Shown here in pieces: positions 9,967-19,252 of a stretch of 64,000 nt of DNA. The stretch is from an uncultured Clostridia bacterium. GTDB lineage: Bacteria > Bacillota > Clostridia > Oscillospirales > Acutalibacteraceae. The stretch is taken from the NCBI GenBank assembly GCA_947166625.1, contig CAMVEX010000005.1, positions 62,001-126,000 of the forward strand. The letters are read 5' to 3'. The first letter of the stretch is position 1. Each line of letters begins with the position of its first letter. The translations under genes and the position numbers were made by a program. A model generated the notes under the pieces. The model saw nothing but the letters and a program-made list of their open reading frames with translations, searched no databases and had not been told where the DNA came from.

Positions 9967-11454
9967 TTGAAAAAGTTTATTCTTTCGACAGTTTCCGTCA
10001 TCCTTACGGTTTCTCTGTTTATCTGCTGCGCCCCGGTCAGCCTTGCCGATGATTCGGCTCTGCCCGATCCGGCGGCTCCCTTCAGGATTCATGTTACCGT
10101 AAACGGCGACGCAAAAACAGAAAAAGGCTTTTGCTGGTACACGGCTGATGAGACCGATTCCCTCGTCGAGATAGAGGGTGTTGACGCGGCAAACATCGCT
10201 TATGAAGATGTGTTTGAATGGGAAGGCAATTATTGCCACAAGGCAAAAGCAACCGGCCTTGAGCCCGGCAGAGAATATACCTACACCGTCGGCAGTAAGG
10301 ATGTCAGAAGCCCCGAGGGCAGATTCGTCACCGACGACGGGGATGACAGCATCAATTTTATAGCTGTCGCCGATGTTCAGGCAAGCTCCGCCGAGAATTT
10401 TGAAAAGGGCGCCGATACCGTAAAAGCGGCTTTGGCGGCGATGCCCGATGCGGAATTTATCATCAACGCCGGTGATTTTACCAATGATTCCACCAATGAG
10501 GAATGGGATCTTTACGCGAAGTCTTTTGATCCGATAAATCTTTCAAACACCCTTGTCCCCGTTGCGGGCAACCATGACGGCCTCGGTGTGTGGGATTGGT
10601 TTGACAATATGTTTTCTCTTGATACGAGCGAAAGCGTTCAGACGAGAAACGGCGTGAATTATTCGTTTGATTACGGCAACGCCCATATTGCCGTGCTCAA
10701 CACCAACGATCTGCTTTCGATCTCGCTCGCCCAGCTCAAGTGGCTCAAAAACGATATGAATTCCACCGATAAGGATTGGAAGATCGTGACAATGCATAAA
10801 ACCCCATATACCCTCGGTAAAGACGGCAAATGGCCCGACGCCCTTTATCTTCAGAAGTCGCTTACCAAGGCGGCGGATGAATGCGGAGTCGATCTCATTT
10901 TGAGCGGCCACGATCATCAGTATCTGCGCACAAAACCCCTCAAGGGCAACAAACTCTCGGACGACGGGACGACCTATGTCCTTCTCGGCACCGCCGGCTC
11001 AAAGAGATATGAGGTGCGCAAATTCCTCGCTGGCTCATTTATGAAGACCGAATTTATCAACACTCTCATCATTCAGAAAAACGGCTACGGAAACTACTGG
11101 AACGGCTCCGATTTCAACGATACAAAGCCCGAGAATATCGGCGGCTGCTTCAATACGATAAATATCAAAGGCGGAGAGCTCACCTTCAATTCATATATTC
11201 TCTCCGATGAGATGACCGATGAAAACGGCGAGAGGCTCGTTACCAATACCGATACCTTCACTCTCACCAAAGAGACGGGTAAAAACAAGGCGACTTTCTC
11301 CGGCGATAACACCACGAGCGAGCTTGAATACGCCCTCGGCGTCATTCCGAGTCTGGGCGCTCTCGCTGCCTACGCATTCGGCATCTGGCTCCCGAAATTC
11401 CTTTTCATCGTGCCGAGAATTCTTGAGAGCGTAATAGTTGACGATACATTTTGA
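9967..11454 (+). CDS. Exported metallophosphoesterase, purple-acid-phosphatase-like
   Basis: A 495-residue protein with a signal peptide (cleavage probably after VSLA, near residue 27), a fibronectin-III-like N-terminal domain (about 35-120) and a calcineurin-like phosphoesterase domain with NAGDFTND, AGNHDG, MHKTPY and SGHDHQY. The first metal motif reads VADVQ, with Gln where D-x-H is usual. The C terminus has a hydrophobic stretch (AAYAFGIWLPKFLFIV) that may anchor it. The TTG start is set by GGAGGT at 9955-9960. It is followed by a second member of the same family. Likely role: phosphate release from extracellular phosphoesters. Confidence 0.85.
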   Translation: MKKFILSTVSVILTVSLFICCAPVSLADDSALPDPAAPFRIHVTVNGDAKTEKGFCWYTADETDSLVEIEGVDAANIAYEDVFEWEGNYCHKAKATGLEPGREYTYTVGSKDVRSPEGRFVTDDGDDSINFIAVADVQASSAENFEKGADTVKAALAAMPDAEFIINAGDFTNDSTNEEWDLYAKSFDPINLSNTLVPVAGNHDGLGVWDWFDNMFSLDTSESVQTRNGVNYSFDYGNAHIAVLNTNDLLSISLAQLKWLKNDMNSTDKDWKIVTMHKTPYTLGKDGKWPDALYLQKSLTKAADECGVDLILSGHDHQYLRTKPLKGNKLSDDGTTYVLLGTAGSKRYEVRKFLAGSFMKTEFINTLIIQKNGYGNYWNGSDFNDTKPENIGGCFNTINIKGGELTFNSYILSDEMTDENGERLVTNTDTFTLTKETGKNKATFSGDNTTSELEYALGVIPSLGALAAYAFGIWLPKFLFIVPRILESVIVDDTF

Positions 11455-11486
11455 CCGATAAAGTTATTTTCAGGGGGTGCGACCTT

Positions 11487-12929
11487 ATGAAAAAATTGCT
11501 CGGCATTTTCCTCGCGGTCCTTATGATCGCCTCGATGAGCAGCGTCGGATTTGCCGCAGATTCCGAGGAGTGGAATGAATATTGGAAAACGGACGAGGCT
11601 CATTCGGGCGTTACCGTATTTCCTGGCGGCGATGAGACGCAGAGGCGCATATCGTGGTACAGTGATACCGACGCTCTGCCCAAAGTTACCCTGACCGACT
11701 CCGAGGGCAAATCGGAAATCTTTGAGGGCAGATGCTTCAAAACCTATGACGGCGCTTATGCCGACAAGGTCACCGTCACCGGCCTCAAAGAGGGCGAAAC
11801 CTACACCTACACCTGCACGAGCGGAGATTACACCTCCGAAGTTTATACGATAAAAACACCCTCCGGCAGCGATTTCACCGCTCTCTATCTCACGGATATC
11901 CATATCTCCGAAGGCGAGGAGCAAAACGAGGGCGAGGATTCCCTGCGCGATGATTCGTTTATTTTCAATGAAGTTTTGGAGGCGGCGGGCAAAAACGCCG
12001 AGCCGGATATCATCCTCTCCGCCGGCGATCAGGCAACGCAAGGCCTTGAGAGTGAATACAGAGCCCTCGCGGCGTCTCCCGCTTACAGAAACACTTCGTT
12101 CGCTCCCGTTATCGGCAATCATGACCGCAAGGGAGTGGCATATAAGTATTTCAAAAATGTGCCCAATGAAGATACCTCAAATATCTGCGGCTCATATATC
12201 GGATTTGATTACTGGTTTGTGAAGGGCGACACTCTCTTTATGGTGATGGAGAGCAATAACGGCAGCGGTATCGACCACAGATCGTTTATGAGATCCGCCG
12301 TAAACGCCAATAAAGATGTCAAATGGCGCGTTGTCATGATGCATCACGATCTTTACAGCGGCAGGATCCCTCACCGCGAAAGCGAAAACAAGCTTCTCAG
12401 ACTTATATGGGGTCCGCTGTTTTCCGAATTCGATATCGACCTTGCTCTGCTCGGCCACAGCCATTATTACACCGTATCAAATGTAATTTATAATAATAAG
12501 GTAACGGCTGAGATAAAGGGCAACGATGTGCTGACGAATGCTCCGGGTACCGTGAGCATGGTGTCGGGCTCGCTCAATCATCCGAGAAACGACCCTCCCG
12601 AAGAGCTCGGGCTGAATGACACCGCTGGCTATTATTACGCTCAGCAGGGCGATCAGGTGCTTTACAGCATGATCGATTTTACCGAGGATGAGATTTGCGT
12701 CAGATCATATTCGCTCGATACGGGCGAGCAGTTCAATTCGCTCACTCTCAAAAAGGATTCGCAAAAGGGCGGCCATCCCCAAAAGAGCGCGCCGTTTTAT
12801 CAGCCTGCGGTGAATTTTATCGGCACGGTCTATCAGTTTTTCAATAATATAAGCGTTTATGACAGACTTAAGGAATCGGGATTTGAGGTCGGCCTTTTTG
12901 AGGTGCTTTTCAATACAAAGAATCCCTGA
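11487..12929 (+). CDS. Exported metallophosphoesterase, second copy
   Basis: A 480-residue secreted protein with a signal peptide ending at GFAA, an FN3-like N-terminal region and a metallophosphatase domain with YLTDIHIS (canonical D-x-H first motif), SAGDQAT, IGNHDR, MMHHD and LGHSHYY. The upstream frame opens earlier with a TTG at 11451 that overlaps the previous gene, but AGGGGGTG at 11472-11479 points to the ATG at 11487. It resembles the preceding gene in domain order, so the pair probably arose by old duplication, though it lacks that gene's C-terminal anchor-like segment. A glycerophosphodiesterase gene follows, suggesting a phosphate- or glycerol-scavenging group. Confidence 0.85.
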   Translation: MKKLLGIFLAVLMIASMSSVGFAADSEEWNEYWKTDEAHSGVTVFPGGDETQRRISWYSDTDALPKVTLTDSEGKSEIFEGRCFKTYDGAYADKVTVTGLKEGETYTYTCTSGDYTSEVYTIKTPSGSDFTALYLTDIHISEGEEQNEGEDSLRDDSFIFNEVLEAAGKNAEPDIILSAGDQATQGLESEYRALAASPAYRNTSFAPVIGNHDRKGVAYKYFKNVPNEDTSNICGSYIGFDYWFVKGDTLFMVMESNNGSGIDHRSFMRSAVNANKDVKWRVVMMHHDLYSGRIPHRESENKLLRLIWGPLFSEFDIDLALLGHSHYYTVSNVIYNNKVTAEIKGNDVLTNAPGTVSMVSGSLNHPRNDPPEELGLNDTAGYYYAQQGDQVLYSMIDFTEDEICVRSYSLDTGEQFNSLTLKKDSQKGGHPQKSAPFYQPAVNFIGTVYQFFNNISVYDRLKESGFEVGLFEVLFNTKNP

Positions 12930-12952
12930 ATAGGATAAAAGGAAGGTTTGCA

Positions 12953-13696
12953 ATGCTTATAATCGCTCACAGAGGGGCGAATAAATACGCTCCGCAAAAC
13001 ACTTTGGAAGCGTTTGATAAAGCAATAGAGCAACAAGCCGACGGCGTTGAGACCGATGTGAGGATCACCAAAGACGGTCATCTTGTGCTTTGTCATAATT
13101 CGACCATCAAGGCAACGTCGGACGGAAAAGGAAAAATCAGAGAAAAATATCTGGGCGAGCTTTTCAATTATGATTTCGGCTCCTGGTTCGGCTCAAGATA
13201 TGAAAATACCTCCATCCCCACGCTCGATGAATTCCTGCGCAGGATGAAGGAAAAGAATGTCGGCCTTATTGATATCGAGCTCAAGGCTGATAAGCTCGGC
13301 AAAGCCATAGTTGACCGGGTGATCGCCAAGGTGCGCGAATACGGTCTTTCGGGCAAGGCGATGATTTCAAGTTTCGACGCCGCCCTTCTGAGATATTCCA
13401 AAGAAACCGATTCCGAAATAAAAACCGGCTACCTCTATCCTTATTTCAGCAGCACTCTCAGGAGCAAGATCTTCGATCAGGTCCAAAACGCCAAAAAGAA
13501 TTCGTTTGATTTCCTCTTGCCCCACAGAAGCTTTCTGAACGGGGAGCTTGTGAAATCGGCCCACGATAACGGCATTAAAGTGATGCCCTGGACCGTGAAC
13601 GATATAAATCTGATAAATAAATATGCCCTCTGGGGTGTTGACGGGATCATCACCGATTACCCCGATATAATGCGAAACAAACTCAATTCCCTTTGA
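12953..13696 (+). CDS. Glycerophosphodiester phosphodiesterase (cytoplasmic type)
   Basis: A 247-residue GDPD that would split glycerophosphodiesters to glycerol-3-phosphate and an alcohol. The N-terminal IAHRGANKYAPQNTLEAF holds catalytic His and Arg, VETDVRITKDG gives the metal-binding Glu and Asp, and VLCHN gives the second catalytic His. C-terminal WTVN and DGIITDYPD are typical. No signal peptide is present, so it probably acts inside the cell. Ribosome site AAGGAAGG. It is the last gene of the + strand run and ends in a shared terminator. Confidence 0.93.
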   Translation: MLIIAHRGANKYAPQNTLEAFDKAIEQQADGVETDVRITKDGHLVLCHNSTIKATSDGKGKIREKYLGELFNYDFGSWFGSRYENTSIPTLDEFLRRMKEKNVGLIDIELKADKLGKAIVDRVIAKVREYGLSGKAMISSFDAALLRYSKETDSEIKTGYLYPYFSSTLRSKIFDQVQNAKKNSFDFLLPHRSFLNGELVKSAHDNGIKVMPWTVNDINLINKYALWGVDGIITDYPDIMRNKLNSL

Positions 13697-13707
13697 TTTT
13701 CAATATG

Positions 13708-13739
13708 AAAGACACGCAGTATTTATGCGTGTCTTTTTT
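13708..13739. terminator. Bidirectional intrinsic terminator
   Basis: An 11-bp stem (AAAGACACGCA / TGCGTGTCTTT) with a 7-base loop and a T-run on the + strand and the matching A-run for the minus strand. It lies between convergent genes and can serve both. Confidence 0.9.
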
Positions 13740-13742
13740 CTC

Positions 13743-14918
13743 TTATTTTGTTTTGCCGTTTTTGTTTGATAATTTCATTCTTTTCTTGAAAAGAGCCTTG
13801 AATTTTTCCCTGCCCTTTTCGGTAGCGAGATCGTCGCTGCTTATCTCTCCGTTCCATACCGCCGTCATAAGAGCTATATATGCTTCGCCGAGGGCGGTTG
13901 TCAGCATTCCCGCCGTCGCGCTTGATACCGCGGTCCCCGCGACGGAGCCCGCCCCGGGAATCAGCTTGAGAAAATTGGAAAACATCGCCTTGCCTATAAA
14001 AGTCGTTCCGCTTGTGCCTATGGCAGATGAAACGAATCCGATAAGCATACTCTTGCTTATGTTGATACCGAATATCGCGGTGATCGTCGCTATCATGGCA
14101 ACCTGGGTCGGTATCAAAACTGCACAGTCGGCAAGCGGAATGGGTATTATGCATTCACCTATCGCCGCTGCCGTTGCCGTAGCTACTGCCGCCTGTGCCC
14201 TGTATTTTTTTGCTTCAAGATCCACTATTTGTAGATTCTGAAGCGTATCCTGAAGCTCGTCGGGAAGCGCTTCGCTCATTATTTTTACCAGCGTGTCAAG
14301 CCCGTATGATTTTATTATAATATCGTCGTCTATCTCATAATCGGCGGCGAGCACCGGCACCGCCTGCACGATATCGAGATTTTCATCCAGGATTATGCGC
14401 TTCATTTCCTCCGCCTTTTTCTTTGAAAAAGACTGGGTAAGGACTATTATGACCGGCACGCTCGTCTGCCTGTTTGATTTCCCGAAATCACGAAGCCACT
14501 CGATTTCTTCGGGCTCAATGCGGTTTGAGGCGGTGTTGATACAATACCAGATGCAATGCACGGCGTTGTTTATATCTTTTGATTCAACGCCCGCTTTTAC
14601 TGTTTCCAGAATTTCTTCCTTTACCTGCTTCTGGGCGTCCTTTCCGAGCTCAAATCCTCTTGTGTCGTATATCGACAGAGGCACTCCCTCTTTTGTGATT
14701 TTTCTCATATGAGCCGTGACGGGTTTTCCCATACCGGTTTCGGCGAGATTCTCTCTGAAAATGCTGTTGATGAGAGTGGATTTGCCGACGCCCGTCTTGC
14801 CCGCCACCACTATATTGAGGCGATTCATATTCTTTATTTTATCGTTGAATACTCTGATGCATTCCTCGACGGCTTTGTTAAGGTCAAGGCCGGGAATGTT
14901 TGAGAGAAGATCAGCCAT
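13743..14918 (-). CDS. GTPase with C-terminal DUF697-like membrane domain
   Basis: A 391-residue protein. The G domain has P-loop GKTGVGKST (residues 40-48) and DTRG (85-88), while the usual N/T-K-x-D is replaced by LTQSF. The C-terminal third has hydrophobic Ala/Gly/Ile-rich helices, as in the YcjF/DUF697 group of membrane-associated GTPases of unknown role. The frame extends upstream to 15008, but AAGGAGGAGC directly before the ATG at 14918 fixes the start. It overlaps the end of tsaD by eight bases, so translation is coupled to that operon. Confidence 0.85.
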   Translation of the reverse strand: MADLLSNIPGLDLNKAVEECIRVFNDKIKNMNRLNIVVAGKTGVGKSTLINSIFRENLAETGMGKPVTAHMRKITKEGVPLSIYDTRGFELGKDAQKQVKEEILETVKAGVESKDINNAVHCIWYCINTASNRIEPEEIEWLRDFGKSNRQTSVPVIIVLTQSFSKKKAEEMKRIILDENLDIVQAVPVLAADYEIDDDIIIKSYGLDTLVKIMSEALPDELQDTLQNLQIVDLEAKKYRAQAAVATATAAAIGECIIPIPLADCAVLIPTQVAMIATITAIFGINISKSMLIGFVSSAIGTSGTTFIGKAMFSNFLKLIPGAGSVAGTAVSSATAGMLTTALGEAYIALMTAVWNGEISSDDLATEKGREKFKALFKKRMKLSNKNGKTK

Positions 14919-15945
14919 TTTGCTCCTCCTTGTAAAAAGGTTTGTCAATGGGCATTGTCGCGTATGAATTGAGATCGAGCCCCGCCGTGTTTCCCGAGAG
15001 ATATTCATAATATCCCTGGGCGCCTACCATCGCCGCATTATCTCCGCAGAGATCGAGAGAGGGCAGATAAAGCCTGTATCCTTTGCCGCCGCAGAGGGCT
15101 TTCATTTTTTCTCTCAGGCGTGAGTTGGCGGAAACGCCTCCTGCCAGAGCGATCTTATCAAATCCGAATTCCTCGGCTGCCTGTGAAACTTTATCGCAGA
15201 GGATTTCCGCTACCGTTTCGATGCAGGAGGCGCCGAGATCGGGGATATTGATTTCTTCACCTTTTTGCCCGGCGTTGTGAATGGTATTTATGATCGCGGT
15301 TTTAAGCCCCGAAAAGCTGAAATCATATTTGCCCGAATCCACCTTGGGGTGGGGGAATTTATAAGCGTGCGGATCGCCTTCCCGGCTGATAATATCGAGA
15401 TTCTTTCCGCCCGGATAATCAAGGCCCATTGCCCTTGCCGCTTTATCCATACACTCGCCCGCGGCGTCATCCCTCGTTTTTCCTATCACGGTGAAATCGG
15501 TATAATCGTTTACGGCGACTATGTGGCTGTGTCCGCCGGAAACCACCAGACAGAGAAACGGAGGCTCAAGCCCGGGAGAGGTGATGTAATTCGCCGCGAT
15601 GTGAGAGCGCAGATGATGAACGGGTATCAGCGGCTTCCCCGATGAGTATGAGAGACCTTTTGCAAAATTGGTGCCGACAAGCAGCGCCCCTATCAGACCG
15701 GGAGCGTAGGTGACGGCTACAGCGTCTGTTTCGGCAAGCGTTACGCCCGCTTCATCGAGAGCGGCTTTGACCACTCCGCTTATCGCCTCGGCGTGCATTC
15801 TCGAAGCTATCTCCGGCACCACTCCGCCGTAGATGATATGGCTTTCAACCTGTGATGATATTATATTTGACAATATCCGTCTGCCGTCTTCAACAACGGC
15901 GGCGGCTGTTTCATCGCAGGAGGATTCTATCGCAAGTATTTTCAT
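14911..15945 (-). CDS. tsaD: tRNA N6-threonylcarbamoyladenosine transferase TsaD
   Basis: TsaD transfers the threonylcarbamoyl group to A37 of ANN-decoding tRNAs. The 344-residue protein has the ASKHA fold motifs: ESSCDET at residues 7-13, metal-binding HHLRSH (His111 and His115), the phosphate loop VSGGHSH and C-terminal CGDNAAM with the last metal Asp. Length is normal. It lies four bases after rimI and overlaps the GTPase gene; the rimI-tsaD pairing is classical. Confidence 0.96.
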   Translation of the reverse strand: MKILAIESSCDETAAAVVEDGRRILSNIISSQVESHIIYGGVVPEIASRMHAEAISGVVKAALDEAGVTLAETDAVAVTYAPGLIGALLVGTNFAKGLSYSSGKPLIPVHHLRSHIAANYITSPGLEPPFLCLVVSGGHSHIVAVNDYTDFTVIGKTRDDAAGECMDKAARAMGLDYPGGKNLDIISREGDPHAYKFPHPKVDSGKYDFSFSGLKTAIINTIHNAGQKGEEINIPDLGASCIETVAEILCDKVSQAAEEFGFDKIALAGGVSANSRLREKMKALCGGKGYRLYLPSLDLCGDNAAMVGAQGYYEYLSGNTAGLDLNSYATMPIDKPFYKEEQNG

Positions 15946-15949
15946 TATA

Positions 15950-16402
15950 TTATTCCTCTGTATTGAATCTGAGAGTGTAAATTATCGCGTCTTCCACAGG
16001 TTTTGAGTAAAAATTCTTTCTTATTCCCTCTTTTGCGAATCCGAAAGATTCATAGAGGCTGATCGCGGCGGCGTTGCTCTGCCTCACCTCAAGAGTGATG
16101 AATTCGCATCCTCTGCCCTTTGATCCGCTTATCGCTGATCGAAGAAGGAGCCGCGCAATGCCTTTGCGCCTGAAGCAGGGAAGCACGGCGATATTTGTGA
16201 TATACGCCTCTCCGGCGGTTTCGATCACGCCGATATACCCGACTGCGCCGTTATTACCCTTCGCAGTAAGGAAAAACGAATCTCTGTTGCCGGCGTGGTA
16301 GAGAATATCATCAAGCGCCCACGGAGAGGAAAAGCATTCTTTTTCTATTTTTTCCACTTCCGGCGCCTCGTCCGCCGTCATCGGATGAATAGTGTATTCC
16401 AT
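15950..16402 (-). CDS. rimI: Ribosomal-protein-alanine N-acetyltransferase RimI
   Basis: A GNAT acetyltransferase of 150 residues that acetylates the N terminus of ribosomal protein S18. The acetyl-CoA loop is FRRKGIARLLL, preceded by ITNIAVLP, and the C-terminal NFYSKPVEDAIIYTL matches the RimI pattern. It lies between polA and tsaD with gaps of two and four bases. TsaB, often found beside RimI and TsaD, is absent here. Confidence 0.92.
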   Translation of the reverse strand: MEYTIHPMTADEAPEVEKIEKECFSSPWALDDILYHAGNRDSFFLTAKGNNGAVGYIGVIETAGEAYITNIAVLPCFRRKGIARLLLRSAISGSKGRGCEFITLEVRQSNAAAISLYESFGFAKEGIRKNFYSKPVEDAIIYTLRFNTEE

Positions 16403-16404
16403 AA

Positions 16405-18981
16405 TCAGTTCTTTGCCTCATACCAGGTCTTGCCTATTCCTACATCGGCAGGCATTTTTACCCTGAGCTGAACCGCATTTTCCATTTCCCGTTTCAAGAT
16501 CGCGGCGACCGCTTCTGCCTCGTCTTCGGGAGACTCCACTATGAGCTCATCGTGCACCTGCAAAATGAGCTTCGCCTTGAAGTTCATTTTTTCGAGAGCT
16601 TCAAAAACCCTTATCATGGCTATTTTGATAATATCGGCGGCAGTGCCCTGGATCGGCATATTCATCGCCATTCTTTCGGCTCCCGCTCTGACATTTCCGT
16701 TTGATGAATTTATCTCGGGCAGATAACGGCGGCGGTTATATACCGTTTTGACATATCCGTCCTTTCTCGCACCCTCGATCACTCTTTTCATATAATCTCT
16801 GACGGAGCTGAAATGCTCAAGATAATTTGTGATATATTCCTTGGCTTCGGGCACGGAAACGCCGATATTTTTTGAGAGAGAGAATGCACCTATTCCGTAA
16901 ACTATGCCGAAGTTTACCGCCTTTGCCCTGCTTCTCATCAGCGGAGTTACCATCATAAGAGGCATATTGAATACTTCGGAAGCGGTGATCGCGTGAATAT
17001 CAGCGCCGTCATTAAAGGCGGAAATCATGTTTTTGTCATTCGCCATGTGAGCGAGCACTCTGAGCTCGATCTGCGAATAGTCCGCATCAACGAGCATACA
17101 CCCTTCTTTTGCCCTGAAAAATTTGCGCATCTCTTTGCCGAGAGGGGAGCGCACGGGAATATTCTGCAAATTCGGCTCGCTGGATGAGATCCTGCCCGTC
17201 CTCGTTTCGGTCTGATTCAGAGAAGAATGGACCCTTCCGCCGTCTCCTATGACCTTGAGAAGCCCGTCGCAATAAGTGGATTTGAGCTTAGCGAGAGTGC
17301 GGTATTCGAGGATATTTGCCACTACGGGATATTCGCCCGCAAGCGATTCGAGCACCTCTGCGTTTGTGGAATAGCCGCTCTTGGTCTTCTTTTTGGGCGG
17401 TATCCCCATTTTTTCAAAGAGCGCCTCGCCGAGCTGTTTTGTAGAATTCAGATTGAATTCATATCCCGCCTGATCGTATATCTCTTTGACAAGCGCGTCT
17501 ATCTTTTCGCCGAGTTCGGCCCCGAATTTTTCTATGCCGGCGGCGTCCGCCTCAAAGCCCTCGCGCTCCATCGAAGCGAGCACTCTCGCAAGAGGCAGCT
17601 CGATGGTTTCAAGCAGCTCGCGCTGACCGTTGCCGTCTATGATTTTTTCAAGCTCGTCAAACGCCGATTTAAGGTAGGCTGTCAATACCGGCGTCTCGGG
17701 GTTTTCCTCGCCCATTACCCCGGCGTATTCCTCGATTATCCTTTTGAGTGAATAATCCGATGAGGGATTTATCACATAGGCCGAGAGCATCGCGTCGCCG
17801 CAGATATTATTTATATCGATATCCACCCTGTAATCATAAAAGAATGAGTAGAGCGCTTTAGAATTGTATGTGTATTTTTTGATTTCTTTGTCAAAGAGGA
17901 ATTCCGAGCAGAATTCAACATATCCGTCGTTATCGGGCTCGACCGCCGCCACACCGTTTTGAGTTACAAAGTAAAAAATCCCGTCCTCAAAAGTGAAATA
18001 TGCCGCGCCGTCCTTTTTGAAGCCGTTGAGCAGCAGCTTTGTATCGTTGACGGAATAAAGCTCCCTGTTGATCTCCTCCTGCTTTTTATCCTCTCTCACG
18101 ATCTTTACATTTTCAAGTTTAAGCCGTTCTATCATCTTAAACATCTCAAGCTCCGAGAGGATCGCCGTCAGTTTATACGCGTCCCTTTCTCCCGGGATAT
18201 ATGCCGAATAATTTTTATCGACCGGCGCTTCGGTGCTTATGGTGCCGAGTTCTCTGCTGAGATATGCCATGTCTTTGTCATTTGCCAGCTTATCGTGAAC
18301 ACCCTTTTTGATATCGAGAGAGTCGAGATTATTGTAAATATCGTCTATCGTGCCGAATTTTGAAACGAGATCTTTAGCGGTTTTTTCGCCGATTCCGGCA
18401 ACTCCTGGGATGCAGTCAGACGAATCGCCCTGCAACGCCTTTATATCTATCAGGAGCGACGGCGAATCTACCAGATAATCCTCTTTGATTTTCGCTTCGT
18501 CATATTTTACCGTGACGGCATTTCCCATTTTTGTTGAGGCGAGCAAAACATTTACATTGTTTCTTACAAGTTGGAGGGAATCCCTGTCGCCGGTCGCGAT
18601 ATAGCAGAAATCATTCTCCCCGGCGGCTCCGGCGAGGGTGCCGAGAATATCATCTGCCTCCCATCCGGGAGCCTCGAGCAACTTGTATCCCATCGCCCTG
18701 AGAATATCTTTGAGAATCGGCATCTGTGAGGCGAGCTCATCCGGCATACCGTGGCGGTTTGCCTTGTAGCCGTCATACATCTTATGCCTGAAGGTCGGCT
18801 CTTTTACATCAAATGCCACGGCGACCGCGTCCGGCGTAACCTCCGAGGTGAGTTTGAGCAGTATATTCAAAAACCCGAATATGGCGTTTGTATAATATTT
18901 TCCGTCCTTTGTTGACAGCAGCTTTACTCCGTAAAACGCGCGGTTTACAATGCTGTTTCCGTCGATTGCAAGCAGTTTCAT
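16405..18981 (-). CDS. polA: DNA polymerase I
   Basis: An 858-residue repair and Okazaki-processing polymerase. The N-terminal 5'-3' exonuclease domain (1-290) has FDVKEPTFRH and GWEADDILGT. The middle 3'-5' exonuclease-like domain (about 310-460) lacks the catalytic acidic residues: the D-x-E site reads YFTFEDG and the N-x-x-x-D site reads YNSKALY, so proofreading is probably lost, as in Bacillus Pol I. The polymerase domain is intact: motif A DYSQIELR (about 633), motif B RSRAKAVNFGIVYG (about 682-695) and motif C QVHDELIVE (about 809). First gene of the minus operon, with a clear promoter upstream. Confidence 0.96.
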   Translation of the reverse strand: MKLLAIDGNSIVNRAFYGVKLLSTKDGKYYTNAIFGFLNILLKLTSEVTPDAVAVAFDVKEPTFRHKMYDGYKANRHGMPDELASQMPILKDILRAMGYKLLEAPGWEADDILGTLAGAAGENDFCYIATGDRDSLQLVRNNVNVLLASTKMGNAVTVKYDEAKIKEDYLVDSPSLLIDIKALQGDSSDCIPGVAGIGEKTAKDLVSKFGTIDDIYNNLDSLDIKKGVHDKLANDKDMAYLSRELGTISTEAPVDKNYSAYIPGERDAYKLTAILSELEMFKMIERLKLENVKIVREDKKQEEINRELYSVNDTKLLLNGFKKDGAAYFTFEDGIFYFVTQNGVAAVEPDNDGYVEFCSEFLFDKEIKKYTYNSKALYSFFYDYRVDIDINNICGDAMLSAYVINPSSDYSLKRIIEEYAGVMGEENPETPVLTAYLKSAFDELEKIIDGNGQRELLETIELPLARVLASMEREGFEADAAGIEKFGAELGEKIDALVKEIYDQAGYEFNLNSTKQLGEALFEKMGIPPKKKTKSGYSTNAEVLESLAGEYPVVANILEYRTLAKLKSTYCDGLLKVIGDGGRVHSSLNQTETRTGRISSSEPNLQNIPVRSPLGKEMRKFFRAKEGCMLVDADYSQIELRVLAHMANDKNMISAFNDGADIHAITASEVFNMPLMMVTPLMRSRAKAVNFGIVYGIGAFSLSKNIGVSVPEAKEYITNYLEHFSSVRDYMKRVIEGARKDGYVKTVYNRRRYLPEINSSNGNVRAGAERMAMNMPIQGTAADIIKIAMIRVFEALEKMNFKAKLILQVHDELIVESPEDEAEAVAAILKREMENAVQLRVKMPADVGIGKTWYEAKN

Positions 18982-19010
18982 AAAATCACTCCAAGTCCGA
19001 TTTGATATGT

Positions 19011-19040
19011 ATTATAACATATTTATGCCATAATACTCAA
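19011..19040 (-). promoter_or_regulatory. Sigma-A promoter of the polA operon
   Basis: Reading the minus strand, TTGAGT is followed after 18 bases by TATAAT, ending 30 bases before the polA start codon. It is the only good -35/-10 pair seen close upstream. Confidence 0.7.
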
Positions 19041-19223
19041 TCTCTTTATAAAAAATATCTGTAACAGATTATTTTCATTGATAATTGAGATCATTGATTT
19101 TTTCAATATATTTCAACATATTTCAACATTTTTCAAAAGCGTCAAAAGCCTTATAAATCGGCGATTCCGGCTGTTTGATGTGAAAAAGGCGTGAAAAAAA
19201 TGTGAAAAAATTTAAAATAATAC

Positions 19224-19252
19224 TTGATTTTTCACAAAACTTGTATTAAAAT
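19224..19252 (+). promoter_or_regulatory. Sigma-A promoter of the zinc-finger gene
   Basis: TTGATT, a 17-base spacer, then TAAAAT. Transcription would start near 19259, exactly before a small hairpin (ACAATA/TATTGT, 19261-19277) that would then sit at the mRNA 5' end. This gives a leader of about 260 bases. Confidence 0.75.

Noticed and set aside
13707-14241. Small + strand gene 13693-14241 after the GDPD gene
   Set aside because: It covers the terminator and is antisense to the GTPase gene; no ribosome site or family resemblance.
14911-15008. Longer N terminus for the GTPase (frame open to 15008)
   Set aside because: A perfect ribosome site lies before the ATG at 14918, and the extra residues are antisense to, and inside, tsaD-coding DNA on the same strand in another frame.
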